Positions 12,455 through 25,353 are shown, counted from the stretch's first letter. The stretch: DNA of 64,000 nt from Halichoerus grypus (GCF_964656455.1 NC_135722.1:93429313-93493312); one strand, 5' to 3'. The notes: generated by a model from the letters alone, not told the origin. Numbers and translations are program-made.

Positions 12455-13220
12455 TCAAATCCTTAATCAAAATGAATTTACTCATTATGTTTAGTCATCT
12501 TACTTGAATCTTTCTCCTATAATTTTCCTTTTACTACCTACGTGTTGAAGACATAACTGAGGCTCAAATTAGGTGTACGGAGTAAGGGCAAAAAGGTTTT
12601 AATTACAAGTTCATTAAATTAGGGAATAAAAATGGGGGATAGTTAATATAAATGCCCCAAAACAGCTGAAGATCACATGCCAGTGGTTCAAGGGATGCTA
12701 TTACTTATGCACAACTTAAGTACTTCAGCTAGTGAAGATAAAACTGATTTCACATTTTGGCTGGTGACTACACGTTTGGGTGCTTATCTAGGAAGAAAAT
12801 GCCATTATTGCCTGGATGATAGTTTCCTTGGTCTGCTTCTGCTGTGAGGGAAAGCAAGGTTTATCTCAACTGAATACCTACCTAGGTTTATCCTCCTTTT
12901 AAGTATTTTGCTTTTCATTTTGTCTTTGTAGATTTTATCACATGTGCTGTAGAAAGATCCCCAATGTTCAGAATCAGATGGTGGCTCACTGAAAAGTTCT
13001 TAGTTCGTATTCTTTTGGTTTGTCACATGGATGCACACAAAACAGAACACAGGTCAGTGTGTGCTCTTAGCTGTAGGACAGCCCTATTTCAGCAAAAGGT
13101 TAAACATATGGTCCCGCCAGAGGGACGTGGGCTAGTCCATAATCAGGGCATATGACCCCAAATAAAGTCTTCCCTTTTCCTCATGACAATCTCAATTTGT
13201 AAAGCACCTCCTGGTCTTAA

Positions 13221-13249
13221 CCAAAAAAAAAAAAAAAAAAAAAAAAAAA
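13221..13249. repeat. A29 homopolymer
   Basis: Long A run after AAATCAATTTG-type unique sequence, with no SINE body upstream. Confidence 0.9.
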
Positions 13250-13596
13250 GCTGGTAATATGGCATATTTAATGGCCCCTTTGATCTTCAAAAGCTAAATG
13301 GGAGAGATTTTCCTTCCTTGAGTATAGTAGATGCAATCCTCTAATCAAAAAGAAAATGTAAATCACCTAGGCTTTTTATGCTACTTGATATTCCCGTTTA
13401 CAGAGGACATAATTTTATGCTGGGTAAACAAACTAATGGTGCCCCTACTACTAATTCACTTCTCTTAATGTGGACCTAGATGTTTTTTGATTTGATGTAA
13501 AGCAAAAATAAGAGTGAAAAGACAAAACTCCCATGTCTTGCTAAACTGTCATTTTGATTTTTTAGTTCACATATTAAGATGGAGAACTTCTTGGGG

Positions 13597-13784
13597 CACC
13601 TGTGTGGCTCAGTCAAGTGTCTGCCTTCCGCTCAGGTCATGGTCCCAGGGTCCTGGGATCGAGCCCCACATTGGGCTCCCTGCTCGGCGGGGAGCCTGCT
13701 TCTCCCTCTCCCTCTGCCCCTCCTCCTGCTTGTGCTCTCTTTCTTTCTCTCTGACAAATAAATAAAATCTTAGAAAAAAAAAAA
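13597..13784 (+). mobile_element. Carnivore SINE
   Basis: Target duplication AGAACTTCTTGGGG (13583-13596, 13785-13798); the 5' head overlaps the G run of the duplication. A slightly shortened head (CACCTGTGTGGCTCAGTCAA). Confidence 0.94.
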
Positions 13785-14084
13785 AGAACTTCTTGGGGTA
13801 GGCTGCTCTTCTTTCTCCACCAAGGGAAGAAAAATGATACTCTCTTCCAGCAAAATGCCTGAATGGAGATTGTGCACATTTATTGGGAAGTGGGATATCA
13901 AACTGTACAACTCACCCCGCGCCCTAAGCACCACGGGTTACCTGCCTCTGGGGCTTTTGAGGAGGAGGTTTCTCCTGTGTGATGTCATATGAACTCACAC
14001 TATGTTTTGGCCTTGCCTTTCACTCGGCTCTCTAGGTCTCACTGGGCATGGAGTGGTCCAGCAGGGCACAATCTGGACTTGGGA

Positions 14085-14225
14085 CTGGACAGACCTGGGC
14101 TCAAGTTCTGGGTCTGTCATTCCCTATGTGTGCATGAAATCATGCCATCTTTTGTCTGTAATTAGCGATAAATTGTATTTGTTCTGTTTACTTCTCAGGA
14201 TTGCATAAACATCAAAATGAGACAA
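14085..14225 (+). mobile_element. MIR SINE fragment
   Basis: ACAGACCTGGGCTCAAGTTC followed by a decayed MIR body in plus orientation. Confidence 0.6.
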
Positions 14226-14880
14226 TGTATCTTAATCTTCTGTATATGTGCTTATTTCACCTTTTGCTATGGTAACTTTGCCTCTTCACCCACTTAAAGT
14301 TCTGGGCGGCAGGGACTGAGAGTCATCCTTCCTTCCCTAACTTCTGCCTGAGTACTCTACCCTGTGCTCTGGACAGAGGAGTTAATGAGCATTTCTTAAA
14401 TAACTGAGCCTCTAAAATTACTTCAGTCAAGACAAATGTAGCATCAGATATTAATTTTTAAAAACCCAATGGTAGTAAATTAGAATCTACACACACATGC
14501 AGAAAAGCTTCTTGCATTGGACCAAATTAGTGAATGATTTTAGGGCTTACCATGTAATGAGTTAAACATAAGGGTGATTGTTCAGGTGGGAAAGAACAGA
14601 TTAAGGGGCACCTTGATCATATCTTCAAGCAAATAAAGATAGGAAATTTTTGTAAGTGAAGAAAGGTGCTGTTTCCCCATATCCAATACATACTAAAGGG
14701 AAAAAGTAAACGTAACTGTCCTGTTCATTCATTTGCTCTATTTCACAGAACTGAACTTCTATCATTCCCTTGCTCACTCAGTGATTCTGCTGAGTGTTTA
14801 TTGAGCACTTACTGAGCTAGGGGATACAGTGATGGGCTCACAGCCTTGTAGGGAATACAGACAAGAAAATAAGCAATATA

Positions 14881-15083
14881 TAGAGCACCTGGGTGGCTCA
14901 GATGGTTAAGCGTCTGCCTTTAGTTCAGGTCATGATCCCAGGGTCCTGGGATGGAGCCCCACATTGGGTTCCCTGCTGAGCAGGGAGCCTGCTTCTCCCT
15001 CTGCCTGCCACTTCCCCTGCTTGTATACTCTCTCTCTCTCTCTCTCTCTGTCAAAAATAAATAAAATCTTAAAAAAAAAAGAA
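14881..15083 (+). mobile_element. Carnivore SINE
   Basis: Head GAGCACCTGGGTGGCTCAGA. Target duplication of 18 bases with two mismatches (14863-14880, 15084-15101). Confidence 0.93.
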
Positions 15084-15775
15084 AAGAAAACAAGCAATTT
15101 ATGATGGGAGTGATGAGCGTCCTGACGAGGAGCATGGGCCTATCGAGACTCACGAGGGACCTCCAGTCCCATCTCGGGAGGTCGAGAGAAGCGTTCTGAA
15201 GGAAGTGATGGTTTAGCTGAGACCTAAGGCTAAGAAGCACAGGGAGTGTATGCCAGGCTGAGGGAAGAGCTTGTAAAACGGAATGGAGAGGAGAACGTGG
15301 TGCTCTCAAAGAACAGATTCTGTATGGATGAAAGGAAGGTTGAGCGTTCAGGGTGAAGCAGAGGTGAGATCTTGAAAGGCTCTGTAAACTCCGTGAAGGA
15401 ATGTGGGTTACCTAAATTAACTTGAGAGTCTGGCTTGGAGCAAAAATAATTTAATTAGAGAGCAAAGATGTTAGCGAGACATCAATACTTTTGGATAGCC
15501 CAGGTGATGAGTTTTTGGAAGGGATTATCTACAGGGGCATTTTTGTTTGCTTGTTTTTTGTAAAGTCTTAGAATAGCCAGCCTTCTTCTTTGCACTCCTT
15601 AAAGCAGGGTTTGGCAGCCTTTGAATGTGAGCATCCCACTGGGGATCACTGCTCTGTTACTTAACCGGGGTGGCGGGACATAGAGTGCTGACTTTGGAAA
15701 GATAGTCCATATTGCATGCCCATTAGGGAATGCTGACGGTGAATCTCCAGTTTTCCTTAGAAGAGCCCAATGAGG

Positions 15776-15900
15776 GAAGTGCTATTATTATCCCCATTTA
15801 ATAGATGAAGGACCTGGAGCTTAGAGAGCTCATGGGACTTTCCCAAGGTCACAGAGCGAACAAATGGTGGAACCAGGACATAGACCCTGGCAGTCTGCCC
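15776..15900 (-). mobile_element. MIR SINE
   Basis: Reverse MIR core: TATTATCCCCATTTAATAGA, TTTCCCAAGGTCACAGAGCG. Confidence 0.8.
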
Positions 15901-16355
15901 AGCTCCTGTCTGCGAGTTGGCCTGTATTATGCAGCTATTCCCATAGGTGGTTGTGGAGCAAGGCCTGCCTTCTGTGAGTCAGTGAATCGGTCAGTCGGCC
16001 AGTCAGCAAATAGGCGCTGAGCAGCTCCCTGGGTCCTAGCCATTGAAGCATGGTGAGCAAAACAGAAGCAGGCTGGTGGATCTTACCTGTTAGCAAGGAA
16101 ACAGGCTTTATGAGCCAGCTCTCATGATCCAGTAATAAATTAGATGTATAAAGAAATGCAGCATATTATGGGTATTTAAAATAGGAGGGCATAAGCTTGC
16201 TCATCACTGAAAATATGTTAACCTCTTATTTCCAGATTCAATTGGCAGATGATATCTCAAAGTCCATTTCATTTCTATACTATGATCCTATGATAAACTC
16301 ACAGAAGAATCAATAGACAGAAGAATGCTTATTATTTAAAAACATATGTAGTCTT

Positions 16356-16544
16356 TGGGGCGCCTGGGAGGCTCAGTCAGTTGGGTGTCTGACTCTTGGT
16401 TTCAGCTCAGGTCATGATCTCAGGGTTGTGAGATCGGGCCCCACGTTGGGCTCTGCACTCAGCACAGAGTCTACTTGAGTTTCTCTCTCCCGCTTCCTCT
16501 GCTTCTCCTCCTTCCCTCTCAGATAAATAAATCTTTAAAAAAAA
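16356..16544 (+). mobile_element. Carnivore SINE (older subtype)
   Basis: Head GGGGCGCCTGGGAGGCTCAG, body GACTCTTGGTTTCAGCTCAG. Imperfect flanks share GTAGTCTT. Confidence 0.9.
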
Positions 16545-16796
16545 ATAGGTAGTCTTCAAGGATTGAAGGATATGATTTCCCTGATTCTGTCTCTGCAGTT
16601 ATACTAAGAAAACTGGCACTCACAGTGGTCATCACATTTAACCAGCACCTGCTGATAATGGCATAATGTCTAGTCACGAGTATAGACCTTTCTCGGTTAT
16701 ATGTCATCTCCGTGGTGCTCTTCTTGCCTGAATAACGACACGGCGTCTTTTGGTTCTGAGAAATGGTACAGCAGGGTGCCTAAGGACAAGGGGCCC

Positions 16797-17012
16797 AGGA
16801 TCAGACTGCCTGTACTCGATTCCTGGTGCCACCAGTTACTGTGTGGGCATGTGCAAATTATTTAAATTTTCTGTGCCTCAGCTTGCTCATCAGTGAAATG
16901 GGGATAACAGTACCCATCTCACAGTGCTGTTGAGAGGATGAAGTGAGTTAATACATATGAATGCTTACAATGAATTGTGTCCTTGACACAGAGTAAGGAT
17001 CCAGTGAGGGCT
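16797..17012 (+). mobile_element. MIR SINE
   Basis: Long MIR match: CTGTGCCTCAGCTTGCTCAT, AGTGAAATGGGGATAACAGT, GAGGATGAAGTGAGTTAATA. Confidence 0.88.
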
Positions 17013-17536
17013 AGCTATGACCGCCTCTGTCTGTGAGCTCCGTCACCATTCTTGACTTGCCCTGTGTTACAGTCAGTCACCATGACACAACATTGTCGTG
17101 TATTGTGCTTCCTGCTGGTGGATCTCAAGGGATTCTTCTCTCCCTGGGGCTCAAGTTATTTCCAGGTCACAAAGCTGTGTTGTGATGCACTAAGGGGCAC
17201 CTTCGTGGCCTGAAGGAACTAGCACTTATCTTCAAAAATCCAATTTTTGTTACCATGACTTAGGCACCTGTGGACAATCTGTTTGCACTGTAGTTTAGGA
17301 AATGGGACTAAGAAATTTCAGCCACATGATGAAATATTTTAGGAACCTGCTGAGTGCTGATGAGGAAGATAAAACTGGGAGAATTAAATGACTTTAGATC
17401 TTCAGAAAGAACTGTAATTTCTGGCCTCAACGAATTACCGTTCTTAAATGCCCCTAGAAGTATATCACACATTGCAGAAAGACTGGTGTTTTAAATGGAA
17501 CCTAAGCAATACAAAGGGTTGGGGAACAAATCAGAA

Positions 17537-17558
17537 AAAAAAAAAAAAAAAAAAAAAA
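17537..17558. repeat. A-homopolymer
   Basis: About 22 A in unique JHY intron sequence. Confidence 0.9.
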
Positions 17559-18885
17559 GAATTGCTTTGGCTGAGAAAAATGTTTCTGAACCAATCCTAT
17601 GAAGAGAAACTCTAATAATGTATACAGAGGAGATTTGAATCTGAAAATGTGGCTCTTCTAAGAACTTTAATTACACTGTGCCATTTATACCTGTAATGAC
17701 CGTCTCTAAGTATCCCCTCCGTCCCCTTTCTAGATGGAAACTATATGTCGAAACAAATGCCAGGTTATGTTTTGCAAAATCATGAGCACGGGAAGCTGTA
17801 ATACTTCACAGAAACGAATCTAATGGTTGAAATAGAACATGATACTGAAGAACCCCATTGTACTGAGCTTGTGTGTTAAGAAGCTCAATTAGGTTTCGTG
17901 GTCCAGGTCAACACACTGGAACAAAATGAGTGTGAAGTGCTCCTTCCTCAGTAATCATCTGCACACAAAACATGCACTTCTCTTCCTCCCCATTTGATAG
18001 AAAGGTTACACAGACAATGCGTACACAACTCTTTTGTTGATGTTCAGACAACAGATGCCGGGTCTCCTCTTCAGATGCCTAGGTAAGACCTGGATGCAGA
18101 GAGGAAGGGGAGTTGGTCTCATATGCACACGCCATGATATTTGCAGGCTTTAATGGACCATATTTGAGTACTTACTGTACTCAACTTCAAACAAAATAAA
18201 ATCAAATCTCCATTTAATGAAGAGCCTCATAGTTAGTGTAGCATTCAATCAAAAAATTACTAAAATTAGAGCATGTTTCTAGTACAATTAACATCCTTTG
18301 CACTCATAATAAAATATTCAATAACTGGCCATTTTGCCTGTTGAGGTGGTGAATAAAAGCACTGCTATTAATCATTTAGCAGTTATTTATTTGCCACTTT
18401 ATTTTAAGTAGGCAGTTAAATTGAAACTGCACATGTTATTATTGATTTAGGTTTAATTTAATCCTTTTTAACAGAACAATTATTCCCAATTTATATGCCA
18501 TTAAATCTTTTATGCATATGAACAGCAAATGCAATTTTTGTTTAAGTGTAAAGTTTTTAATGCTTCTTTAAGGAACTATAAAACTGACAATTATTTCCAA
18601 GGATTTCTGAGTTCTAGGCTCATCTTAATCTTTTTATCAGTGGCTTTTAACTAAATCAAATGAAATAAATCCAAAAGATTAAAAAAATCACTTTTGCAAG
18701 CATGAAATAAAATGGTCCCATTAATATGCTGATGCACTTCAAGTAGGTTGTTTACAGTGTAGGGAATTTCATTTATTGTAGGCATCCTGATTAAAAAAAA
18801 AAATTTTTTTTAATAGAAAAAAGTTGCTTTAATGAACTGAAGGCCAAACACTGTCTCCAGAAGCGCACTCAAGAGAAGGGACTGG

Positions 18886-19813
18886 GGTTTTGGAAAAAAG
18901 ATGGCAGAGGAGCAGGGGACCCTATTTCAACTGGTCCCCAGAATTGAGCTGGATATCTACCAGACCACTCTGAGCACCCACGAAACCAGCCTGAGATGTA
19001 AGAAGATCTGGATCTCTACAAACAGAATATCGCAGGCGGTTGGTTTTGAGGTATGAAGCGGGGAGCCCTGATTCCACGGGCAGATATCGGAGGATAAACG
19101 GCAGCGGGAGGGAGCCTGGCCGTGGGGATCCTACACTGCCGGTGAGTGACAGCCTCGATCGCTGCGGACGGGGCACAGACTTGCAGACCGGTAGCGTCGG
19201 GAAAGGACTTTAGGGCAGCCCACGGGTCGGAACGTGGAGCGGCGGGGTCGCGCCTGCGAACTGCAGCCCCTGGGGCAGAAACCCGGAGCGGTGGGGTCGC
19301 GCGGGTGAACACGAACTGGGAGCGGCTGGCGGTTTTAAAAGCACAAAGGGCAGGACGTGCCCCGACCTGGAGGCAGGACTGGGAGCGCTGTGGAGGGGCG
19401 CACAACCCAGGCCGCTGCAGTTTATAGCAGCACAGACAGAAACAGAGACAGTGTGGCCTGGAGAGCTCACTGAAGAACAGACTGAGGTCTCTGTGCTCTG
19501 AGGCAGAGGGTTGGAAATGGTCTCTTCTGCTCTGACTCGGGGAAGAGATGCGGAAAGCCCCCAGGGAAAGGTGCCAGAGAACAAAAGCCCCCAAAACTGA
19601 TTCCCGCTGAGCCCATCCCCCACCACAGGGTGCAGGGCAACTCCATCGGAACAGGGTTGCCTGAGTAACAGCGCGGCAGGCCCCTCCCCCAGAAGACAGG
19701 CTGGGAAAACAAGAGGCCAGCAACCCTAAGGTCCCAAGAAAACAGGTGCATCTTGCTTTGGTTCTGGTCAATAATTTGGACTCTATACATTCCCTCAAAC
19801 ACCCACCAACAGA
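18886..19813 (+). promoter_or_regulatory. L1 5'UTR (internal promoter region)
   Basis: About 930 bases of GC-rich sequence from the L1 5' end (GGGGTTTTGGAAAAAAGATGG) to the ORF1 start codon. In L1 elements this region holds the internal Pol II promoter and often an antisense promoter. It has many CpGs, more than the flanking intron. On the opposite strand it is open for 273 codons (19837-19016); see findings. Confidence 0.8.
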
Positions 19814-20700
19814 ATGACTAGGAGGAGGAGCCCCCAAAACAGAAAAGACTCAGAGATTATGACTTATGCTGCAGATTTACAAATGGATGCAGACATAACC
19901 AAGATGTCGGAGATGGAATTCAGGCTAGCAATTGTGAAGACAATGGCTAGAATGGAGAAATCAATTAATGGCAACATAGAGTCTAAGGGCAGAAATGAAA
20001 GGTGAATTGGCAGAACTTAAAAATGCTATCAGTGAGATCCAATCCAATCTAGATAATCTAACAGCTAGGGTAACTGAGGCAGAAGAACGAATAAGCGACC
20101 TGGAAGACAATATAATAGATAAAAAGGGAAAAGAGGAGGCCAGGGAAAAACAACTCAGAATCCATGAAAATAGAATCAGAGAAATAAGTGACACCATGAA
20201 GCCTTCCAATGTCAGAATAATTGGAATCCCAGAGGCAGTGGAGAGAGAGAGGACTAGAAGATGTATTTGAGCAAATCGTAGCTGAGAACTTCCCTAATCT
20301 GGGGAATGAAATGAACAGTCGCATCCTAGAGGCAGAGAGGACCCCTCCCAAGATCAAGGAAAATAGGCCAACACCCCGGCATGTAATAGTAAAACTTGCA
20401 AATCTTAGAACCAAGGAAACCATCTTAAGGGCAGTTAGGGGAAAGAGATTCCTTACGTACAGAGGGAGGAACATCAGAATAACGTCAGACCTATCCACAG
20501 AGACCTGGCAAGCCAGAAAGGCCTGGCAAGACATATTCAGGGTACTAAATGAGAAGAACATGCAGCCAAGAATACTTTATCCGGCAAGGCTTTCATTTGG
20601 AATGGATGGAGAGATGCAGAGCTTCCACGACCGGCAGAAACTGAAAGAATATGTGACCACTAAGCTGGCCCTGCAAGAAATATTAAGGGGGGTTCTATAA
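19814..20700 (+). pseudogene. L1 ORF1 (broken by two frameshifts)
   Basis: ORF1 encodes the trimeric RNA-binding protein of L1 particles. It starts MTRRRSPQNRKDSE at 19814. A one-base insertion near 19990 shifts the frame into MKGELAELKNAISEIQSNLD, the heptad-rich coiled coil. A second shift in a GA run near 20240-20250 leads into the RRM and C-terminal domain (LANLRTKETILRAVRGK, then RILYPARLSF), ending at 20700. The total length, about 295 codons, fits mammalian ORF1, so nothing large is missing. Confidence 0.93.
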
Positions 20701-20778
20701 AAGGAGAAAGACCCCAAGAGTGATATACAACAGAAATTTACAGGGACAATCTATAAAAACAACATCTTCACAGGCAAC

Positions 20779-23700
20779 ATGATGACAATTAATTCATATC
20801 TTTCAATAATCACTCTCAATGTGAATGGCCTAAACGCTCCCATAAAATGACACAGAGTTGCAGATTGAATAAAAAGACAGGACCCATCCATATGCTGCCT
20901 ACAAGAGACTCATTTTGAACTTAAAGATACATCCAGACTGAAAGTGAAGGGATGGAGATCCATCTTCCATGCCAGCAGACCTCAAAAGAAAGCTGGGGTA
21001 GCAATTCTTATATCAGACAAATTAGATTTTAAACTAAAGTCTGTAATTAGAGACACAGAAGGACACTATATCATTCTTAAAGGGTCTATCCAACAAGAAG
21101 ATCTAACAATTGTAAATATCTATGCCCCCAACATGGGAGCAGCCATCTACATAAGCCAACTGTTAACCAAAATAAAGAGTCATATTGATAACAATACGTT
21201 AATTGTAGGAGACCTCAATACTCCACTCTCAGCAATGGACAGATCATCTAAGCAGAAAATCAACAAAGAAACAAGAGCTTTGAATGATACTTTGGACCAG
21301 ATGGACCTCATAGGTATTTACAGAACATTCCACCCTAAAACAACAGAAGACTCATTCTTCTCGAGCACACATGGAACTTTCTCCAGAATAGACCACATAC
21401 TGGGTCACAAATCCGGTCTCAACTGATACCAAAAGATTGAGATTATTCCCTGCATATTCTCAGACCACAATGCTTTAAAACTGGAACTCAATCACAAGAA
21501 AAAATTTGGCAGAAATTCAAACACTTGGAAGCTAAAGACCACTCTGCTCAAAAATGTTTGGGTCAAACCAGGAAATCAAAGAAGAACTTAAACAATTCAT
21601 GGAAATCAATGAGAACGAAAACACATCGGTCCAAAACCTATGGGATACTGCAAAGGCGGTCCTAAGGGGGAAATACATAGCCATCTAAGCCTCACTCAAA
21701 AAAATAGAAAAATCCCGAATTCACCAACTAACTCTACACCTTAAAGAACTAGAGAAAAAGCAACAAACGATGCCTAAGCCACGCATTAGAAGAGAAATAA
21801 TTAAAATTAAAGGAGAGATCAATGAATTAGAAACCAGAAACACAGTAGATCAGATCAACGAAACTAGAAGTTGGTTCTTTGAAAGAATTAATAAGATTGA
21901 TAAACCACTGGCCAGACTTATCCAAAAGAAAAGAGAAAGGGCCCAAATTAATAAAATTATGAATGAAAGGGGAGAGATCACGACTAACACCAAGGAAATA
22001 GAAACAATTACTAGAAATTATTATCAACAACTATATGCCAATAAACTGAGCAATCTGGATGAAATGGAGGCCTTCCTGGAAACCTATAAGCTGCCAAGGC
22101 TGAAACAGGAAGAAATTGACAACCTGAATAGGCCAATAACCAGTAACGAGATTGAAGCAGTGATCAAAAACCTCCCAAAAAACAAGAGTCCAGGACCTGA
22201 TGGATTCCCTGGGGAATTCTACCAAACATTCAAAGAAGAAATAATACCTATTCTACTGAAGTTGTTTCAAAAAATAGAAACAGAAGGAAAACTTCCAAAC
22301 TCATTCTATGAGGCCAGCATTACCTTAATCCCCAAACCAGGCAAAGACCCCATCAAAAAGGAGAATTTCAGACCGATATCCCTGATGAATATGGATTCCA
22401 AAATCCTCAAAAAAATCCTAGCTAATAGGATCCAACAATACATTAAAAGGATCATCCACCACGACCAAGTGGGATTTATCCCCAGGATGCAAGGGTGGTT
22501 TAACATTCGCAAATCAATCAATGTGATAGAACACATTAATAAGAGGAGGGAGAAGAACCATATGGTCCTCTCAACTGATGCAGAAAAAGCATTGGACAAA
22601 ATACAACATCCTTTCCTGATTAAAACTCTTCAGAGTATAGGGATAGAGGGAACATTCCTCAAGTGCATAAAATCCATCTATGAAAAACCCACAGCGAATA
22701 TCATCCTCAATGGGGAAAAGCTGAGAGCCTTTCCCTTAAGATCAGGAACACGTCAAGGATGCCCACTCTCGCCACTATTGTTCAACATAGTCCTAGAAGT
22801 CCTAGCAACAGAAATCAGACAACAAAAAGAAATAAAAGGTATTCAAATTGGCAAAGAAGAAGTCAAACTCTCTCTTTTCGCAGGCAACACGATACTTTAT
22901 GTGGAAAACCCAAAAGACTCCACCCCCAAATTACTAGAACCCATACAGCAATTCAGTAATGTGGCAGGATACAAAATCAATGCACAGAAATCAGTTGCTT
23001 TCTTATATACTAATGCAACTGTAGAAAGAGAAATTAGAGAAATGATTCCATTTACAATAGCACCAAAAACCATAAGATAGCTCGGAATAAACCTAACCAA
23101 AGAGGTAAAGGATCTATACTCTAGGAACTACAAAACACTCATGAAAGAAATTGAAGGAGACACAAAAAGATGGAAAAATATTCCATGCTCATGGATCGGA
23201 AGAATAAACATTGTTAAAATGTCTATGCTACCCAGAGCAATCTATACCTTCAATGCCATTCCAATCAAAATTCCAATGACATTTTTCAAAGTGCTGGAAC
23301 AAACAATCCTAAAATTTGTGTGGAATCAGAAAAGACCCCGAATCGCCAAGGAAATGTTGAAAAAGAAAAACAAAGCTGGGGGCATCACGTTGCCCGATTT
23401 CAAGCTATATTACAAAGCAGTGATCACCAAGACAGCATGGTACTGGCACAAAAACAGACATATAGACCAATGGAACAGAATAGAGAATCCAGATATGGAC
23501 CCTCAACTCTATGGTCAAATAATCTTTGACAAAGCAGGAAAAAACATGCAATGGAAAAAAGACAGTCTCTTCAATGAATGGTGCTGGGAAAACTGGACAG
23601 CCACATGCAGAAGAATGAAACTCGACCATTCTCTAACACCATTCACAAAGATAAACTCAAAGTGGATGAAAGACCTCAATGTGAGACAGGAATCCATCAA

Positions 23701-24604
23701 AATCCTAGAGGAGAACATAGGCAGTAACCTCTTTGACATCGGCCACAGCAACTTCTTTCAAGATACATCTCCAAAAGCTAGTGAAACAAAAGCAAAAATG
23801 AACTTTTGGGACTTCATCAAGATAAAAAGCTTCTGCACAGCAAAGGAAACAGTCAACAAAACAAAGAGGCAACCCACAGAATGGGAGAAGATATTTGCAA
23901 AGGACACTACAGATAAAGAGCTGGTATCCAAGATCTATAAATAACTTCTCAACTCAACACCCAAAAAACAAATAATCAAGTCAAAAAGTGGGCAGAAGAT
24001 ATGAAAAGACACTTCTCTGAAGAAGACATACAAATGGCTAACAGACACATGAAAAAATATTCATCATCATTAGCCATCAGGGAAATTCAAATCAAAACCA
24101 CATTGAGATACCACCTTACACCAGTTAGAATGGCAAAAATGGACAGGGAAAGAAACAACAAATGTTGGAGAGGTTGTGGAGAAAGGGGAACCCTCTTACG
24201 CTGTTGGTGGGAATGCAGGTTGGTACAGCCACTTTGGAAAACAGTGTGGAGGTTCCTCAAAAATTTAAAAAATAGAGCTACCCTATGACCCAGCAATTGC
24301 ACTACTGGGTATGTACCCCAAAGACACAGATGTAGTGAAAAGAAGGGCCATATGCACCCCAATGTTCATAGCAGCAATGTCTGCAATAGCCAAACTGTGG
24401 AGAGAGCCGAGATGCCCTTCAACAGATGAATGGATAAAGAAGATGTGGTCCATATATACAATGGAATATTACTCAGCCATCAGAAAGGATGAATACCCAA
24501 CTTTTACATCAACATGGATGGGACTGGAGGAGATGATGCTAAGTGAAATAAGTCAAGCAGAGAAAGTCAATTATCATATGGTTTCACTTATTTGTGGAAC
24601 ATAA
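20779..24604 (+). pseudogene. L1 ORF2 (endonuclease/reverse transcriptase, inactivated)
   Basis: ORF2 provides the endonuclease and reverse transcriptase for target-primed insertion. The endonuclease part shows LQETHF (about 20900), IVNIYAPN (about 21112), VGDLNTPLSAMDR and SRIDHILGHKSGLN. TGA stops occur at about 20848 and 20869, and a TGA follows the endonuclease block at 21424. A one-base insertion near 21560 and a TAG-type stop near 21687 follow. The RT domain (21770-23080) has [23 protein letters not shown] and [19 protein letters not shown], but the FADD catalytic motif reads FAGN (about 22878). The C-terminal part continues to 24604 through two more frame changes. Overall length is close to the usual 1275 codons. 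Confidence 0.95.
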
Positions 24605-24882
24605 GGAATAGCATGGAGGACACTAGGAGAAGGAAGGGGAAAAATGGGGGGGGAATTGGAGGGAGAGATGAACCATGAGAGACTATGGACTCTGAGAAAC
24701 AAACAGGGTTTTAGAGGGGAGGGGGGTGGGGGGATGGGTTAGCCTGGTGATGGGTATTAAGGAGGGCACGTACTGCATGGAGCACTGGGTGTTATATGAA
24801 AACAATGGATCGTGGATCACCACATCAAAAACTAATGATGTATGGTGACTAACATAACATAATAAAATTAAAAAAAAAAAAA
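24605..24882 (+). other. L1 3'UTR with G-rich tract and poly(A) tail
   Basis: The 3'UTR has several G runs (24644-24651, and 24717-24737 with GGGGAGGGGGGTGGGGGG) able to form a G-quadruplex on the sense strand, a trait shared by mammalian L1 3'UTRs. It ends in AATAAAATT and an A tail just before the target duplication. Confidence 0.85.
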
Positions 24883-25353
24883 AAGGGACTGGATTGTTAC
24901 CTAGTGAACTTTATTTACAGCAGTTATATAATTTGGATAATTCCAACCAGAGTCCCTTCTTTGTCTTTGACAACAGATTTATGGCTGCAAAATAACCGGA
25001 TATTTGCCCCACGTTCTTATAAGTACCAGCCTTGATTCAAGGACAGTCTGTGAGTTGAATGAAAACAAATGATCTAAAGAGCACGTGGTCATCATTGTGA
25101 TGTAAAATTATCGTACCTCACTTCTCTTATCTTGTGTGAAACAAAACCTGCATCTTCACAGGGGAAGTGACGTATGACCCAGTATTTAGAAACACAATTC
25201 CTTGCATTCAGTGAGCGTTTACAATGCTCACGCTAGGAATTTTCCATGGAGATCTTGGATGTTCTTTTCATTCTCCAGAAACGGTGGCTAAGAAGCCTTG
25301 GATTTATAAAATTTGTAGGCGTTTACATTTCTTTAGATAGAATTTCCTGCCTT

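Larger units (their letters stand above)
18886..24882 (+). mobile_element. Full-length carnivore L1 retrotransposon
   Basis: A 6.0-kb L1 with GC-rich 5'UTR, ORF1, ORF2, G-rich 3'UTR and A-rich tail (AATAAAATTAAAA). It is bounded by the 10-base target duplication AAGGGACTGG at 18876-18885 and 24883-24892. It lies in the JHY intron between 12431 and 31506, antisense to JHY. The perfect flanks and clear protein matches show a fairly recent insertion within carnivore history. It cannot move on its own: ORF1 has two frameshifts, and ORF2 has stops, frameshifts and a mutated reverse-transcriptase core. Confidence 0.96.

Noticed and set aside
13579..13765. Peptides resembling QVMVPGSWDRAPHWAPCSAG
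   Set aside because: The same peptide recurs at most SINEs in the window; it is SINE sequence translated.
14920..15309. 129-codon minus-strand frame
   Set aside because: Includes the antisense of a SINE (a recurring Ser/Leu/Pro or Arg/Glu-rich peptide seen in many copies).
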